Of a DNA stretch of 64,000 bases, positions 1 through 11,851 are shown one piece after another. This DNA comes from Brachynemurus nebulosus (lineage: Eukaryota > Arthropoda > Insecta > Neuroptera > Myrmeleontidae): the NCBI GenBank assembly GCA_035578155.1, contig JAPWDM010000021.1:4817704-4881703 (forward strand), written 5' to 3'. Each line of letters starts with the position of its first letter. Positions within the stretch are counted from its first letter, which is position 1. Made by a program: the position numbers and the translations under genes. The notes below the pieces were generated by a model. The model was given only the letters and a program-made list of their open reading frames with translations, ran no database searches and had not been told where the DNA came from.

Positions 1-559
1 GTTAGTTTTGACAAATATTTTTTTATTATGTTTCAACACTTGAATTTAAATAAAATTTGGTATGATAATAAAGTAGATTAAGGCCCAGTTACTGTATTTT
101 TTTGAGGCGGTAACTTAATTGGTACCCTATGAAAATAACATGGGATCGGATTTTATCCTCGTTATTATTCTTAATAACGAGAACTGGGATGTTAATAAAT
201 ATATCGAGAATTCTAGAAGGTATTTGCCTTCATGTGGATTTGGACTTATTTGTTGGTAAGCAGTTACTGACAAAATTTTTTTGAATAAAGCACTCATTTT
301 TTATTATTTTTCGATCATTGTATCCATGAAACCTCGTTACACCCATTATGTCACAGGCTTGCCTTTTTTAACCATGCCTACCATAGATTATTTACGTATC
401 CCTTAATTAAATTAAATTTTTGTCACGAATGATCCATTCTTATCTACATTGGTCAACGTAATGGTTATTTTATAGATTTTTGGTATAAATTATTTACCAA
501 ACCTGTTGACCGCCATTTGGATTCTCTAGTTTTTCCCAAATTAACCTCATAATAATTGT
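1..559. other. AT-rich sequence, no gene seen
   Basis: No credible reading frame, RNA gene or repeat was found. The last 100 bases may be decayed upstream coding sequence of the Penelope remnant that follows, because broken frames there lead into it, but I cannot align them. Confidence 0.5.
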
Positions 560-778
560 GTGACTAACTATTTATCAATTTCGTATGTTAACGAGCAAGT
601 CAACTGTTTCAAGGAGATTTTTTCGGAACATGACATGAAATTCAGCTTCTCATCTATCAATACATTGTCATCCTTGTTAAACAAATCTAAAGATTCCATT
701 CCTAAACTAGATAAATTCGATATTTACAGATTCAGATGTAGATGTGGTGTTTTATATGTGGTTCAAACAAAATGTTAG
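560..778 (+). pseudogene. Penelope-like element remnant (GIY-YIG endonuclease region)
   Basis: A 72-residue open stretch resembles the linker and start of the GIY-YIG endonuclease domain of Penelope-like retroelements. In that family a reverse transcriptase is followed by a GIY-YIG nuclease that nicks the target DNA. The sequence shows the typical SLLNKSKDSIPKLDK linker, then DIYRFRC (family GIYKI.C) and LYVVQT (family YIGQT). The Gly of GIY has become Asp and the Gly of YIG has become Val, so the nuclease would be dead. The frame stops just after this motif and no reverse transcriptase is recognisable upstream. This is an old, truncated fragment. The assignment is from memory of the family pattern. 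Confidence 0.6.
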
Positions 779-1227
779 TTTATCGATTATTTGAAGAATA
801 CGGAAAGTAAGTTTCAGTAAGTTGAGATGTATTTTCTCTTATTCGAAGTTACAAATATCAAACAAATCCAATATCAATATACATACCCTTACAGATGAAC
901 GTCGTGTCAATATAGAACAAAAAGCAAAAGGTCGTCAAAAAAAAAATTCAAAAAAAGTAAGATTTATTTAAAAATAAAAAAGAAAGTAATGTATAACACA
1001 AAATAACACAAACACACGTAACAAATTTAGACAGTTCGTTTGTTTACACTGAACTGTCATTCGTACAATTCATCGGGTGCGAAAATTAAAATATAATGCA
1101 CTTACAATTTTTGCTCATAGAGAATGTGAGTGCCTACCAGGTTGAGTTATTGAGTTGAGTTGAGAAGGAATCACAGTTCCCCCAGTTTGGTAACTGAAAA
1201 GAAAAAATAGATACTTAGAAAGAGATA
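779..1227. other. No gene seen
   Basis: AT-rich sequence with A-runs near 940-990. It could contain the decayed rest of the GIY-YIG domain, but no motif survives. Nothing else was recognised. Confidence 0.45.
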
Positions 1228-2345
1228 GTAATATTCCATTTAGTCGAGTGAATAACTGCAATTTTCGGAGCTTTTTCGAAAAATATGTTGATGTTTTATC
1301 TGATGAACATAGTTTATGCAAATGTTATATAGATCTCCTATATAAAATGGCATTAGGCAGTATTAAAGAAGATATTATGGACAATTACATGTGGGTTTCA
1401 ATAGACGAAACAACAGATGAATTAGGTTGCTACATTGTAGAATTTGTAGTTGGAAAATTAACTGAAACTTCATTCAACAAGTCGCATTTGTTAACACTAA
1501 AATGAATTTATCAAGTAAATTAACAAGAAATGTTAACTTTTATACATAATTCATTGCAACAGTTATGGGAAAATACAAAAACTGAGAGAGTTCTGTTATT
1601 AGTAACAGATGCAGCATCATGTATGTTAAAAGCGGAAAAAATTCTACAAACTATATATTCAAATATAATTCACTTAAACTGTTTAGCGCACGGTCTACAT
1701 CGTATAGCTGAAACAGTTCGAAGAATATTATCCTGAAACGGACTGGTTTCGGAAATAAAACAAATATCCATAAAAGCTCCTCTACGTATCCAAAAATACA
1801 GAGACGAATGTTTAAATATGCCATTACCACTAAAACCTATCTTAACTCGATGGGTACCTGGTTAAATCCCGTTGATTTTTATACAGAACACTTCGATTGC
1901 GTTAAACGTTTTATTAATGGACTGGACCCTGAGGATGCTGAAAGTATTTTCAAAGTTCAGAAATATTTAATAAATATAGAATTAAAAAATGATATTTGTC
2001 ATGTTCGTGAAAATTTTTCCTGCATTTTAAATGTAATAAAATTTTCAGACACATCAGAACTTTCTTTAATTTAGTTTTTAACAGTTGTCGAAAATTTTGT
2101 GAATAACATTAGATCCAAACAAAGTGAATCGGGGATAAAAATTTTTATAAAATTAACTATGTGTTAACTTTCAATCCAGGCTATACAGAAATGACTACTA
2201 TTAAAAATTATTTTATTAGAGGCAATTATACAATCATCCTCCAATGCACATAGTGAACTCTTTGAAATATGCACCAGTAACATCGTGTGATATAGAAAGA
2301 ACATTTCGGCAATTTAAAAATATTCTAACATCAAAATGACACATA
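1228..2345 (+). pseudogene. hAT-family transposase pseudogene
   Basis: Several plus-strand segments in different frames line up in order with hAT transposases of the CGG-binding-protein/DUF659-like type. At 1228-1505 there is the segment before the catalytic core, including WVSIDETTDE, which carries the first catalytic Asp region. At 1530-1736 there is LLLVTDAASCMLKA followed by HLNCLAHGLHRIAE. At 1808-2074 there is a degraded LTRWGTWL-like motif and the helical insertion domain. At 2250-2330 there is TSCDIERTFRQFKNIL, the hAT C-terminal dimerisation signature. Stops and frameshifts separate every block, so no functional protein is possible. No terminal inverted repeats were identified, and the downstream end runs into a non-LTR fragment on the opposite strand. 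Confidence 0.75.
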
Positions 2346-2900
2346 GACTTAGGTCGTGGTTATATAGACGACTTCGATAAAATATGAGATGTAATGCCCC
2401 TACAGTCTCTGAAGAAGGTTCGAATTTCTGAGAAATTCAATCATCCTTCTTTCAGAGACAGTATCATAACTTAAAGCGTTGGCTACATTATTCGGGAACT
2501 GCAGCCTTTGGCGCAATGGCTCAAGGGCTACACATTCCTAAACTATATGCCTCACGGTCAGCGTCGTCCGGCAGGCGGCGCACTTTGACTTATCCTTACC
2601 GGCGAGAAGATGAAGATGTGTTAACGCCGTGTGGCCCAAGCGTAAACGCGTCAGGACCACACTCTCTCGCCGGCTCAGATTTACAGGTGCCGGAGTTCTT
2701 CGGACCTCAGGTTTCACCTGTTTGAGCTTAGCCGTGAGGTTGTTCCAGTCACGTTGCCATTTATGATCGATCGCGGACCGTATGCTCACTCTCAGATCCT
2801 CTGGACGAATGGCAATGTCCTGTGGCTCATCGACTTCGGCTACATGACGTGCTGCCTGATCGGCGAGTTCACTGCCAGGTATCCCACATTCCACCACATT
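2345..2900 (-). pseudogene. Non-LTR retrotransposon fragment (RNase H end and C-terminal tail)
   Basis: On the minus strand a 119-residue frame (2538-2897) reads from the last RNase H motif (GIPGSELADQAARH) through the helical region to RLRLGHTALTHLHLL and a CxxC motif (CAAC). This is the usual C-terminus of I/R1/LOA-type LINE polyproteins. After one stop the next frame continues with LRQRLQFPNN and a tail ending near 2400. Reverse transcriptase and endonuclease are absent, as in a fragment of a 5'-truncated copy. GC content is clearly higher than in the flanks, which suggests a younger or different origin. It lies between a hAT remnant and a Harbinger remnant, abutting both. Confidence 0.7.
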
Positions 2901-2902
2901 CT

Positions 2903-3565
2903 GGAATCATGTATTATAATTTCAAACAATATTATTCAATTGTTTTGCAAGCTGTGGCGGACGTCGATTGCAGATTTATATGCATTGAAACGGGGGCATA
3001 TGGAGAGCAGAGCAATGGAGGAATTTTTCAATCTTCAGCATTTTGTCAACTAGTTGAAACCAGTAATTTCAATATACCATCAGATTCCTTTCTCCGAGGT
3101 ACTAACATTGAAGCTCCTTACGTTTTTGTTGGAGATAAAGCGTACCATCTTAAAACATATTTACTAAGTCCATTTCCGAAAAAAAATTTAACTAACAAAA
3201 ATACTCTTTTCAACGAAAAATTGTCGAAAGCTAGGTGTAAAATAGAATGTGCTTTTGGTATAATGAGTAATAGGTGGAGAATTCTATTAAAATCTATTGA
3301 AACAGAAGTGGAGACGGCAAAACTTATTGTGAAATATATTTGCCTTCTACATAATATAATTATTGATAAAGAAAATATTGATAAAACAGGCTTACTTCAA
3401 GCAACATTCAACATAGAAAATGCTTCCACTACGCCAAATACTATAGATGAAAGAAATCGTAGAAAAAGGTTTGAAGCAACCACAGTTCGAAATTTATTTT
3501 TTAACTATTATGACACTTATAAAATAACAATAATTAAATTAAAAATTATATTGTTCTCACTTTAG
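2903..3565 (+). pseudogene. PIF/Harbinger transposase, C-terminal half
   Basis: From about 2903 the plus-strand frame matches the DDE nuclease domain of Harbinger transposases (DDE_Tnp_4 family). It has a YYNFKQYYSIVLQAV entry, a degraded second-strand segment RFICIETGAYGEQSNGG, a VGDKAYHLKTYLL motif carrying the second catalytic Asp, and RCKIECAFGIMSNRWRIL carrying the catalytic Glu. It ends with the KYICLLHNIII helix and a natural stop. The first catalytic block and the N-terminus are missing: the frame runs upstream into the non-LTR fragment, so the transposase is 5'-truncated. The C-terminus appears complete. The role in an intact copy is to excise and integrate the element, together with a Myb-like partner, which is not seen here. 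Confidence 0.75.
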
Positions 3566-5142
3566 TCTCTCAGCTAAATGAATGGCAAATACGTAAAATC
3601 ATTTAAAAAGTGTTCAGTGTGTAAAAACAAAAACAAAGTTGTTTTTTAATTACTTTATTTATTTACTTTTATTTTCTTTTATAATGCATCTGGATAAAGT
3701 GTTTTTATATTCTTGGTATGCAAAAGATAAAACTGCGTTTTTTTTTATGAATAGCTTGTATTGGTTACTTGGTTCAAAAATGAAAGTAGGTACAGGTAAG
3801 TTTCATTTCAATTTTTAATTTAAAAAAACTATTTTAAGTATAACCTTGTCAGGAAATATTTTGTCCCAAGTATATAATAATTTATAACGTTGATCCAATA
3901 GTATACGGGTGCTTGAAAAGAAAATTGTTCGCCCCTGTTAAATCGGATGGATATGTACTTCTGTTCTGAAATACATGTACATATACATATAAGATAAACT
4001 CTAGATAATAGTAAAACTGACTAAAAAAAAATAATTAAAAAATAAAAATAAAAATATTTTTACATTTTATAACAGGCCCTCTCACAGCTCCATTCATAGC
4101 CCCCTGTCAAAAATATTTTATATGGCGACTGTTAGGAACCTTTTTTTCCATGTCTGTTGATCATGTACTTCTTCATGAAAAATAAATACTAATGTTTAAA
4201 AGGACTTTAATTTTTTCAATTTCTTGTTCATTAAAGTAATTTTTTAAATGGTCATAACTGATTATCAAATTGTAATAGAAAAATATATTTTTTAACTGTA
4301 GAATTTTTTTCTAGATAATGAAAAGTACGCGCTACGGCTTCAACATATAAATAATTTTACTGAGTACGAATAACACGCAAAAGCTCATTCCAATCTGAAT
4401 ACTTCACACCCTTGCCGTCCCCTTGCTAGTCTACACACTGTAGACGTACTAATATTTGAATTTCACGTACTATCAAAATTAAAATTTTAAAGGAATTCTT
4501 CGGCGTGGATGCTATCATCGAAAAATATTAACTTGTGTATTTTCATGTGAAATTTTTTTCAGAATCTTTTGTAAATTATCTACACCAGCACACTACAAAT
4601 ATTCAAAGTATTTACAAAAAATGAAGTAAAAAAAGCAGGAGGTTATCATTTAGTTTAAAATTTTATAACAAAACACGCCTATTATTAAGATAACAGATTT
4701 TAAAGTAGATAAACCAAAATTTCAACACAAAGTTTGAATTACTATAAGTCACAAAACGAAAAAATTTGAATATTTTTCCTTCAAGACAAGCTAACAAATA
4801 TCACAGCTTCTGGAAGTTCAATAAATAAAAATGCATGTAAGTACAATAACTCCAAGTAATGATGCTTACTGTGGTCACCAGCAAATGAGTACCCAAATAG
4901 AACGAATAATCTGAGAAATTTCACGAATGGTAAACGAGTCAGTGTTGGGTGTGCAGTTTTCTTTTTGTACCACGACAATTATCTGCTAATTCGATGTGTG
5001 TTCTAGATTTTCTTTATGTTTAGAAATTTTTGTTTTTCTAGATGAATGGCCGGTTGGCTCCCAGACGAGATTTTAAACGGTACTTCGCCTGCTATAAGGG
5101 CAGCTGATAAGAAGTCTTGCGTACAAGTTTTAGTCTCATATC
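3566..5142. other. AT-rich sequence, no gene seen
   Basis: No coding frame or RNA gene is supported. The frames at 4781-4978 and 5046-5273 have no recognisable domain and look random. The segment ends at the left terminus of a hAT-type element. Confidence 0.5.
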
Positions 5143-5579
5143 CAGGGGCGGATTTACTATTTTGCCTCTCTCAGTCATGGCAGAAAATGCCGCCTCTGCA
5201 CCCTCACCTATCCCACTCATTCCTTATTCTCCCTTCCCCCCTTCGATTTTACATCCTCATTTCCCCAATTTGATTGCTACCCCGTTTCCATTAACGGTCA
5301 TTTTATGTAAAAATAAATAAACATTAATAATATAAAGAATCAGAAACTAAGGCAAACTTAAATAAAATTACAAAAACTATTGGTACAAACATTATTTTTT
5401 AAATGACAGACGGAAAATACTTACACATGCAACTTAACCAATTTTATCTCTAAATTACAGCGCAAAAATAATAATAGTAAAGCAAAAATACTGAATAATA
5501 TTTGTTCGATATTTCGATATAAAATAATGAAACTGAAAATATGATGGAAGAAATCTAATTATAACAAAAGTATGTACAG

Positions 5580-6307
5580 TTTTCTTCTAGATTTTGTTTG
5601 GGCAAAGGCATCAATAACATCAGAAAAATCCATTGACTTTAACATACACCTTCAATTGATAGAGCAGCAAGCGAGTTTAAACGATCCTCTCCCATGTTTC
5701 AGCGAAGATATGTTTTCAATCTTCTAAAGCACGAAAAGGCTCTTTTCGATGAACAGTTGGAGACAGCCGTACTCACAAACATTCTCAAAGCAATATCTAA
5801 GTTTGGGTAGACCATCTGAAGATCATCTTTACGAATAAATCATCTTTGCCACGTAATCACGAGTTCTCTCATTCACTGTCCACTTAATAGAATCGAGATC
5901 TATAAATTCTAATTCTCCTATCTTATTAGAAGTTGAAAATGAAGTAGCAGTAGTTATTTTGACATCGGCGTCGACTGGATCTACAGCAATGACCTCCTTG
6001 GATAAACTCTCTTTATTCACATTACGAACAGTTTCTTGGTCCTCGCTGTTATTACTGTCACTAGTATTACTGCTACTCTCCGCACCGCTATCACTAGGAA
6101 ATTCCTTAACACTATTTTTGGTTTCTTTGTCACTTACAAACTTTAATTGTTGTTCTGTTCGTTAGTTTGCCTTTTTAGCTGGCAATGGGAATCAAAAAAA
6201 CTATCGATTTTTAAGGTTTTACTTAAAACAAAGTTCTCTTTAGCTTCCTTTACTTTTCTTAAGTTCTTGTACTGTATACCACTTAAACGTTTTCTACTAT
6301 CTGCCAT
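5580..6307 (-). pseudogene. hAT transposase with internal deletion
   Basis: The minus-strand frame begins at an ATG (6307) with KRLSG and a lysine-rich tract, the usual start of ZMYM1-like hAT transposases. It passes a frameshift near 6143 and an acidic serine-rich linker. At 5829-5880 it still reads the N-terminal region (VNERTRDYVAK). It then jumps directly to the C-terminal dimerisation domain at 5820-5583, with YPNLDIALRMFVSTAV, KRAFSCFRRLKTYLR and RLNSLAALSIE. The whole catalytic RNase H-like core is missing. A TGA also interrupts the C-terminal block. This is an internal deletion derivative, a common fate of hAT elements. Confidence 0.65.
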
Positions 6308-6769
6308 TTTCTTGATGTACAGTGGAAAATATAACACTTGATAAAAACAAAACGCGTTAGTAAATGTACCATGCATGTTAATAAATCCTACATCATCATA
6401 TGTAGGTATAAACCTAAACAACCCGATTTCCAAGAAACTGATCCAAATTAATTGTTGCAAAAACTGTATATTTGAATGTTACAGTTACATTTTTTCTGAC
6501 AGTTTTGGATTTTTAATTAATAATTATAAGAGAGGATAGTAAGCGTAATAAGTTAATAACCAGAATACCGATAATACATTTAAATTCGTAAATTAGTAAA
6601 TAAATATCCTAGCACCAGATGCCAATAAAACAGAAATTTTTAAGACAACTCACGCGTTTCGTAGAAGTACAGTATACTTTTAAGTGAAAACGATAATTCC
6701 TTTATAGTTAAAAATTTAATGAAAATAATTTTTATATTTGCCTGTGCTTAATAGAATTAGTTTTTATAT

Positions 6770-7426
6770 TGTTGGGACTCTACTGTACTAACATTGCGTA
6801 CGGTCATAACAGAAGACCACTGTAACCAGCACTAACTAGTTCTACTATACAAGTCTTCAACACCAAGCACGGGCATCACCACGGTCTGGTAGAGCGGTGG
6901 TGATGTGATCGGGTCACCACTGCCAAGGGCCCGGGTTCAAACCACACCGACAGCAACGGGCTTGCACCATCATTGCACTTTTATATAATGGTGGAACATT
7001 CTGGTACCTTCGAGAAACATCTAGAAGAGTCATATCAAGGAACAACAACAACAACACGTCATCACCCTACGGGTATATAAGTCGGTTGCAGCAGATGGTG
7101 AGGATGAGTTATAATCAAGCGTTCAGTCGGACAAGAAGGAAGAATCGAGTGTAGGAGTCAGTAGTGAAAAAAGCGAGCAGTCAAGTGGACATTGTGGACA
7201 GGGGAGCCAGGAGTGAAACAGTGAATCAATCCAGTGGATATTGCGGATAGCAAATTGGACTTGGAATAATTATTCTAGTTATCATTGTTAAAATCATCAT
7301 TAACGTTGTTTTAATAAATTGTTGTTCGAAAAGAAAAACTACTTTTTTTCATTTTTTCAAAACTTGCGTTGGAAAGTTGGATACTCCAAAAGCGTTCGTT
7401 ACAAACGAAACCAGAATACCACAACA
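6770..7426 (+). mobile_element. Solo LTR (657 bp) inserted in the hAT element
   Basis: The sequence begins TGTTGGG and ends CACAACA, giving 5-bp terminal inverted repeats TGTTG/CAACA. It is flanked on both sides by ATAT (6766-6769 and 7427-7430), the 4-bp duplication expected of Ty3/gypsy or BEL-type integration. A TATATAA box lies at 7074-7080 and AATAAA near 7313, in the order U3-R-U5 on the plus strand. No internal retroelement sequence is attached, so it is a solo LTR left by LTR-LTR recombination. GC content is higher than in the surroundings. A tRNA-like segment lies in its U3-like part. Confidence 0.65.
6880..6955 (+). promoter_or_regulatory. tRNA-like segment with pol III A and B boxes
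   Basis: TGGTAGAGCGG at 6888-6898 resembles an A box and GGGTTCAAACC at 6933-6943 matches the B box consensus, at normal tRNA spacing. The intervening sequence can form an anticodon-like stem. It could be the head of a tRNA-derived SINE or a tRNA relic captured in the LTR. No complete cloverleaf is evident. Confidence 0.4.
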
Positions 7427-7543
7427 ATATTATAAATTTGTCTGAATCTAAAATTATCATTTCTTAACACAAATTTTGTCGCCTCCCCAAAATTTACAGC
7501 CCCAGGCAAGTGCCTGGTCTGCCTGTGCGTAAATCCACTACTG

Positions 7544-8278
7544 TTCATAGCTTGTGTAACTATTTGTGATAATAGGTATTTAGGCCATGATTTTAAACCT
7601 TTATATTTCGCAAACTATTACAGATATTGAAATGAACTAAAAACCGTTGAGTAGGTCTGAGTTAGTACTATAATATTTTTTTTTCAAATTTTTCCGTTTC
7701 TAAACAAGTACAGAAAATTCAAAAAAAAAAAAAATTGAAAGTCAAATTTTTAGTGATTCTTTTAGAGTGACAAATACGAAAAAAGCTTCAAATATTGCAC
7801 AATAAGGTCCTGTTTAAGTATTATTTATTTCACTACGATTGAACGTTCAAAAATAGGTACCGTTCTGAGTGGATGAGTTTAGATCCTAAAATAGGTGAAG
7901 TCGGCAGTAGTAGGACTGACTCAAGAAGAAAGTCTTTCTTATGATTGGCTACTTAGAAATTCTTATGATTAGCTACGTAGGGATTGATTGTTTAGTTGAT
8001 AATTCTTAGTATTTACAAAGAAAGCACACGCTATTTTTATTCAACTTTGCTGTTATGCATTATGTATTTTTTATGCTTTATTAATAGAGTGTAGCTTTTG
8101 TGGAAATTTGGTTTTATTATTATTATTATACGAGTGATTTTCAACACGTGTCTACCAGTTTAATTTTTTGTAATTTTATTAACTTTCGGTGTTTATTTAA
8201 ATTAACAATTTTCATGTAAATAATGATAAATAATAAATATTCATTATTTCTTTTTACAATAATTTTCATTTGGACTAC
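7544..8278. other. No gene seen
   Basis: AT-rich sequence with a short repeated phrase (cttatgattggctac / cttatgattagctac near 7940-7980). No domain or RNA gene was recognised. Confidence 0.5.
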
Positions 8279-9717
8279 TTAAACAATTTCAAAATTGTTA
8301 CGGTTCACATTATTAAATTTATTAATATCTGGGTCGGAATCATTGCGATCAAATTCATCTAGAGCCTCTTTCAATTCCTGTAGCGTGTTACAATTCATTA
8401 GCCATCTACGTACCAAAATAGGAAAATGCCTGATTAAAATTCTTATAAACTGTTTGTCACTCATTTTTAGTTCCAGATGTTTAGCTAAACCGTGCCAATA
8501 GGTTAAATGTGACACAAAACGATTTTTCCTAGGGGATCTTTGACCTTTATTGGTATGAAAGTCAATTAAAATTTGACTTTGTATACCCTCGTTCCGGAAA
8601 GACTCCAGGAACCAATTTTTGAAGTCTAAGAAAGTTGCAATATTATTTTCAGCAAGTGAATACAAACGTTTAACGTTAGTATCTAATTTACTCTGTGCGA
8701 ATTTAATTTTTTGAAATTCAGAAAAATTATTTTGGCTAAACCATGTTTCTAATGCATTGAAAAAATCTACAAGGTGGAATTTTTGAATATTGTTTTTGAA
8801 AATATCTACAAAATAAGGGTCGCCCCTAACCAGTGAAATATTATCAATTAAAAATTTTGTAAATGTGTGGAATCATTTTGGTTAACTGGCTGTACCAAGT
8901 GACTTTCTAAAACATTAACCTTTTCATTAAGTGAAGAAATTCGCTCATGTTTTTCTAATTTCCAATCAATTGTCGATAATTTATTTACCGTGTCTTCAGA
9001 AAAAGCAATCAGTTGATTCTTAATTGACTCATTTTTTGATACACAGCTTATATTATTTGAACGAATTTTCTCTTTCAAGTGAAAATTTACATTGTTTAAA
9101 TTTGTAGTTATTTCTGCTTTAACATTATCAATTTTAGAATTTTGTGCGTTAATTAAACTCAAAGTTTCTTTACGTTCACTCTCAAATCGAGCGTCAAATT
9201 TGACATTAAACTCGTCTAATTTTTCATCAAACTTTGAATTTAATTCCTTAACATCGGATTTTAAAGCATTAAATTCAGATTCCAATTCTTTTTTGTCATT
9301 ATCTGACTTATTATTTTGTTCTTCAAACTTAGATAGCATAATTTGTTGTAAAGAAAAAATCAAAACTGTTAAATTGGTAATCGCGTTAGTATCACCTTTT
9401 GGGCTACTGCTGGAGTCAGTTGATCTGTCTGAAGTTGAAATCGAAGGTCCGATACCGGAATCAGCTGATGAAGATTCATTGGTATTCGGCACAGCAATAG
9501 CTTCTGGGGTAGACGGTCAAACGCCAACACTGAGTGATGTAGTATTAGGATCCGATTTAGGAGTTTCAGGAACTAGAACTTCCATGGAATCGATGTATGT
9601 TGCTTCATCGTCAGACGCAACATTGTTTCTTGGTGTAGATGTTAACAGATTTGCATCAACAAAGCTATAGCCAGCGATCGTTAACGGTTTTGAATCATCA
9701 GCCGTGTAATCTTCCAT
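8279..9717 (-). pseudogene. LTR-retrotransposon gag pseudogene
   Basis: The frame starts at the ATG at 9717 and reads an acidic, serine-rich N-terminus. An in-frame TGA (9517-9519) follows, then a long coiled-coil stretch (about residues 110-260, rich in Glu, Lys and Asn heptads). After a frameshift near 8850 it reads a Gag capsid region with FHLVDFFNALETWF and FLDFKNWFLESFRNEG, then a MSDKQFIRILIRHFP helix near the C-terminus. That order is typical of Ty3/gypsy Gag capsid domains in insects. No zinc knuckle, protease or pol follows, and it stops at 8279. A TTGGTGACTG motif upstream (about 9770-9785, minus strand) resembles a primer binding site and leader, so an LTR may have lain above 9.79 kb, but I could not delimit one. 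The alternative is a domesticated gag; the stop and frameshift argue against it. Confidence 0.6.
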
Positions 9718-11350
<1,633 letters not shown>

Positions 11351-11360
11351 GATAGATATA

Positions 11361-11835
11361 AATTAAATAACTTGAATCTATTAATCTTTTAAAAAATAAA
11401 TTTTATTTTATTAACAAGTACAACAATTGTTACAATTTTAATAATTGAAACAAAAGAATCGAAGATCAAAAACGGCGTACGTGCGTTATTTGACAATGTG
11501 ATAACTAATGTTCGATTTTTGTTATCAAATCACCGTTTTTATACTCTTATTTTCTTTTGTTCTAACAGGAAAGTTTCTAAAATATTACTTGCATTCACTT
11601 TTGGACCTTGATATGATTTTTGGTGTGTGTTTTGTGTAATCATGTGTCGTCTTTATGATGCTTGTGCGTTTGAAAGGAATTCTGACGTACAATGCCAAAG
11701 GTGATAGAAAAATATAACAATTTGTAGATAAGTATGTAAATGTCGCTATGTGTGTTTGAAAAGAATGTGGTGTTGTTTGATATAAGTAATTAAATAATAT
11801 TATTTTAGGAAATACTTAAATTAATTATTATAATT
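11361..11835 (-). repeat. Errantivirus 3' LTR
   Basis: 475 bp, reading AATTATAATAAT to TTATTTAATT in element orientation, preceded by the purine tract. It matches the copy at 18581-19055 with about 9 mismatches and no indel. Confidence 0.92.
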
Positions 11836-11846
11836 CCTTCCTCCTA
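11836..11846 (-). promoter_or_regulatory. Polypurine tract
   Basis: On the minus strand GGAGGAAGG lies immediately 5' of the 3' LTR, the expected place for the plus-strand DNA primer. Confidence 0.7.
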
Positions 11847-11851
11847 GGATT

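Larger units (their letters stand above)
5143..7543 (-). mobile_element. Degenerate hAT element (ZMYM1-like transposase type)
   Basis: The left end starts CAGGGGCGGATTTAC and the right end, read inward, starts CAGTAGTGGATTTAC, a typical hAT terminal inverted repeat. The flanking octamers ctcatatc (5135-5142) and ttcatagc (7544-7551) agree at 6 of 8 positions, consistent with an aged 8-bp target duplication. Inside are N- and C-terminal parts of a hAT transposase on the minus strand and, in the 5' flank of that gene, an inserted solo LTR. The element cannot move by itself because the transposase core is deleted. Confidence 0.7.

Noticed and set aside
9092..9670. 192-codon plus-strand ORF
   Set aside because: Antisense shadow of the gag pseudogene, caused by its Ser/Asp/Glu-rich composition.
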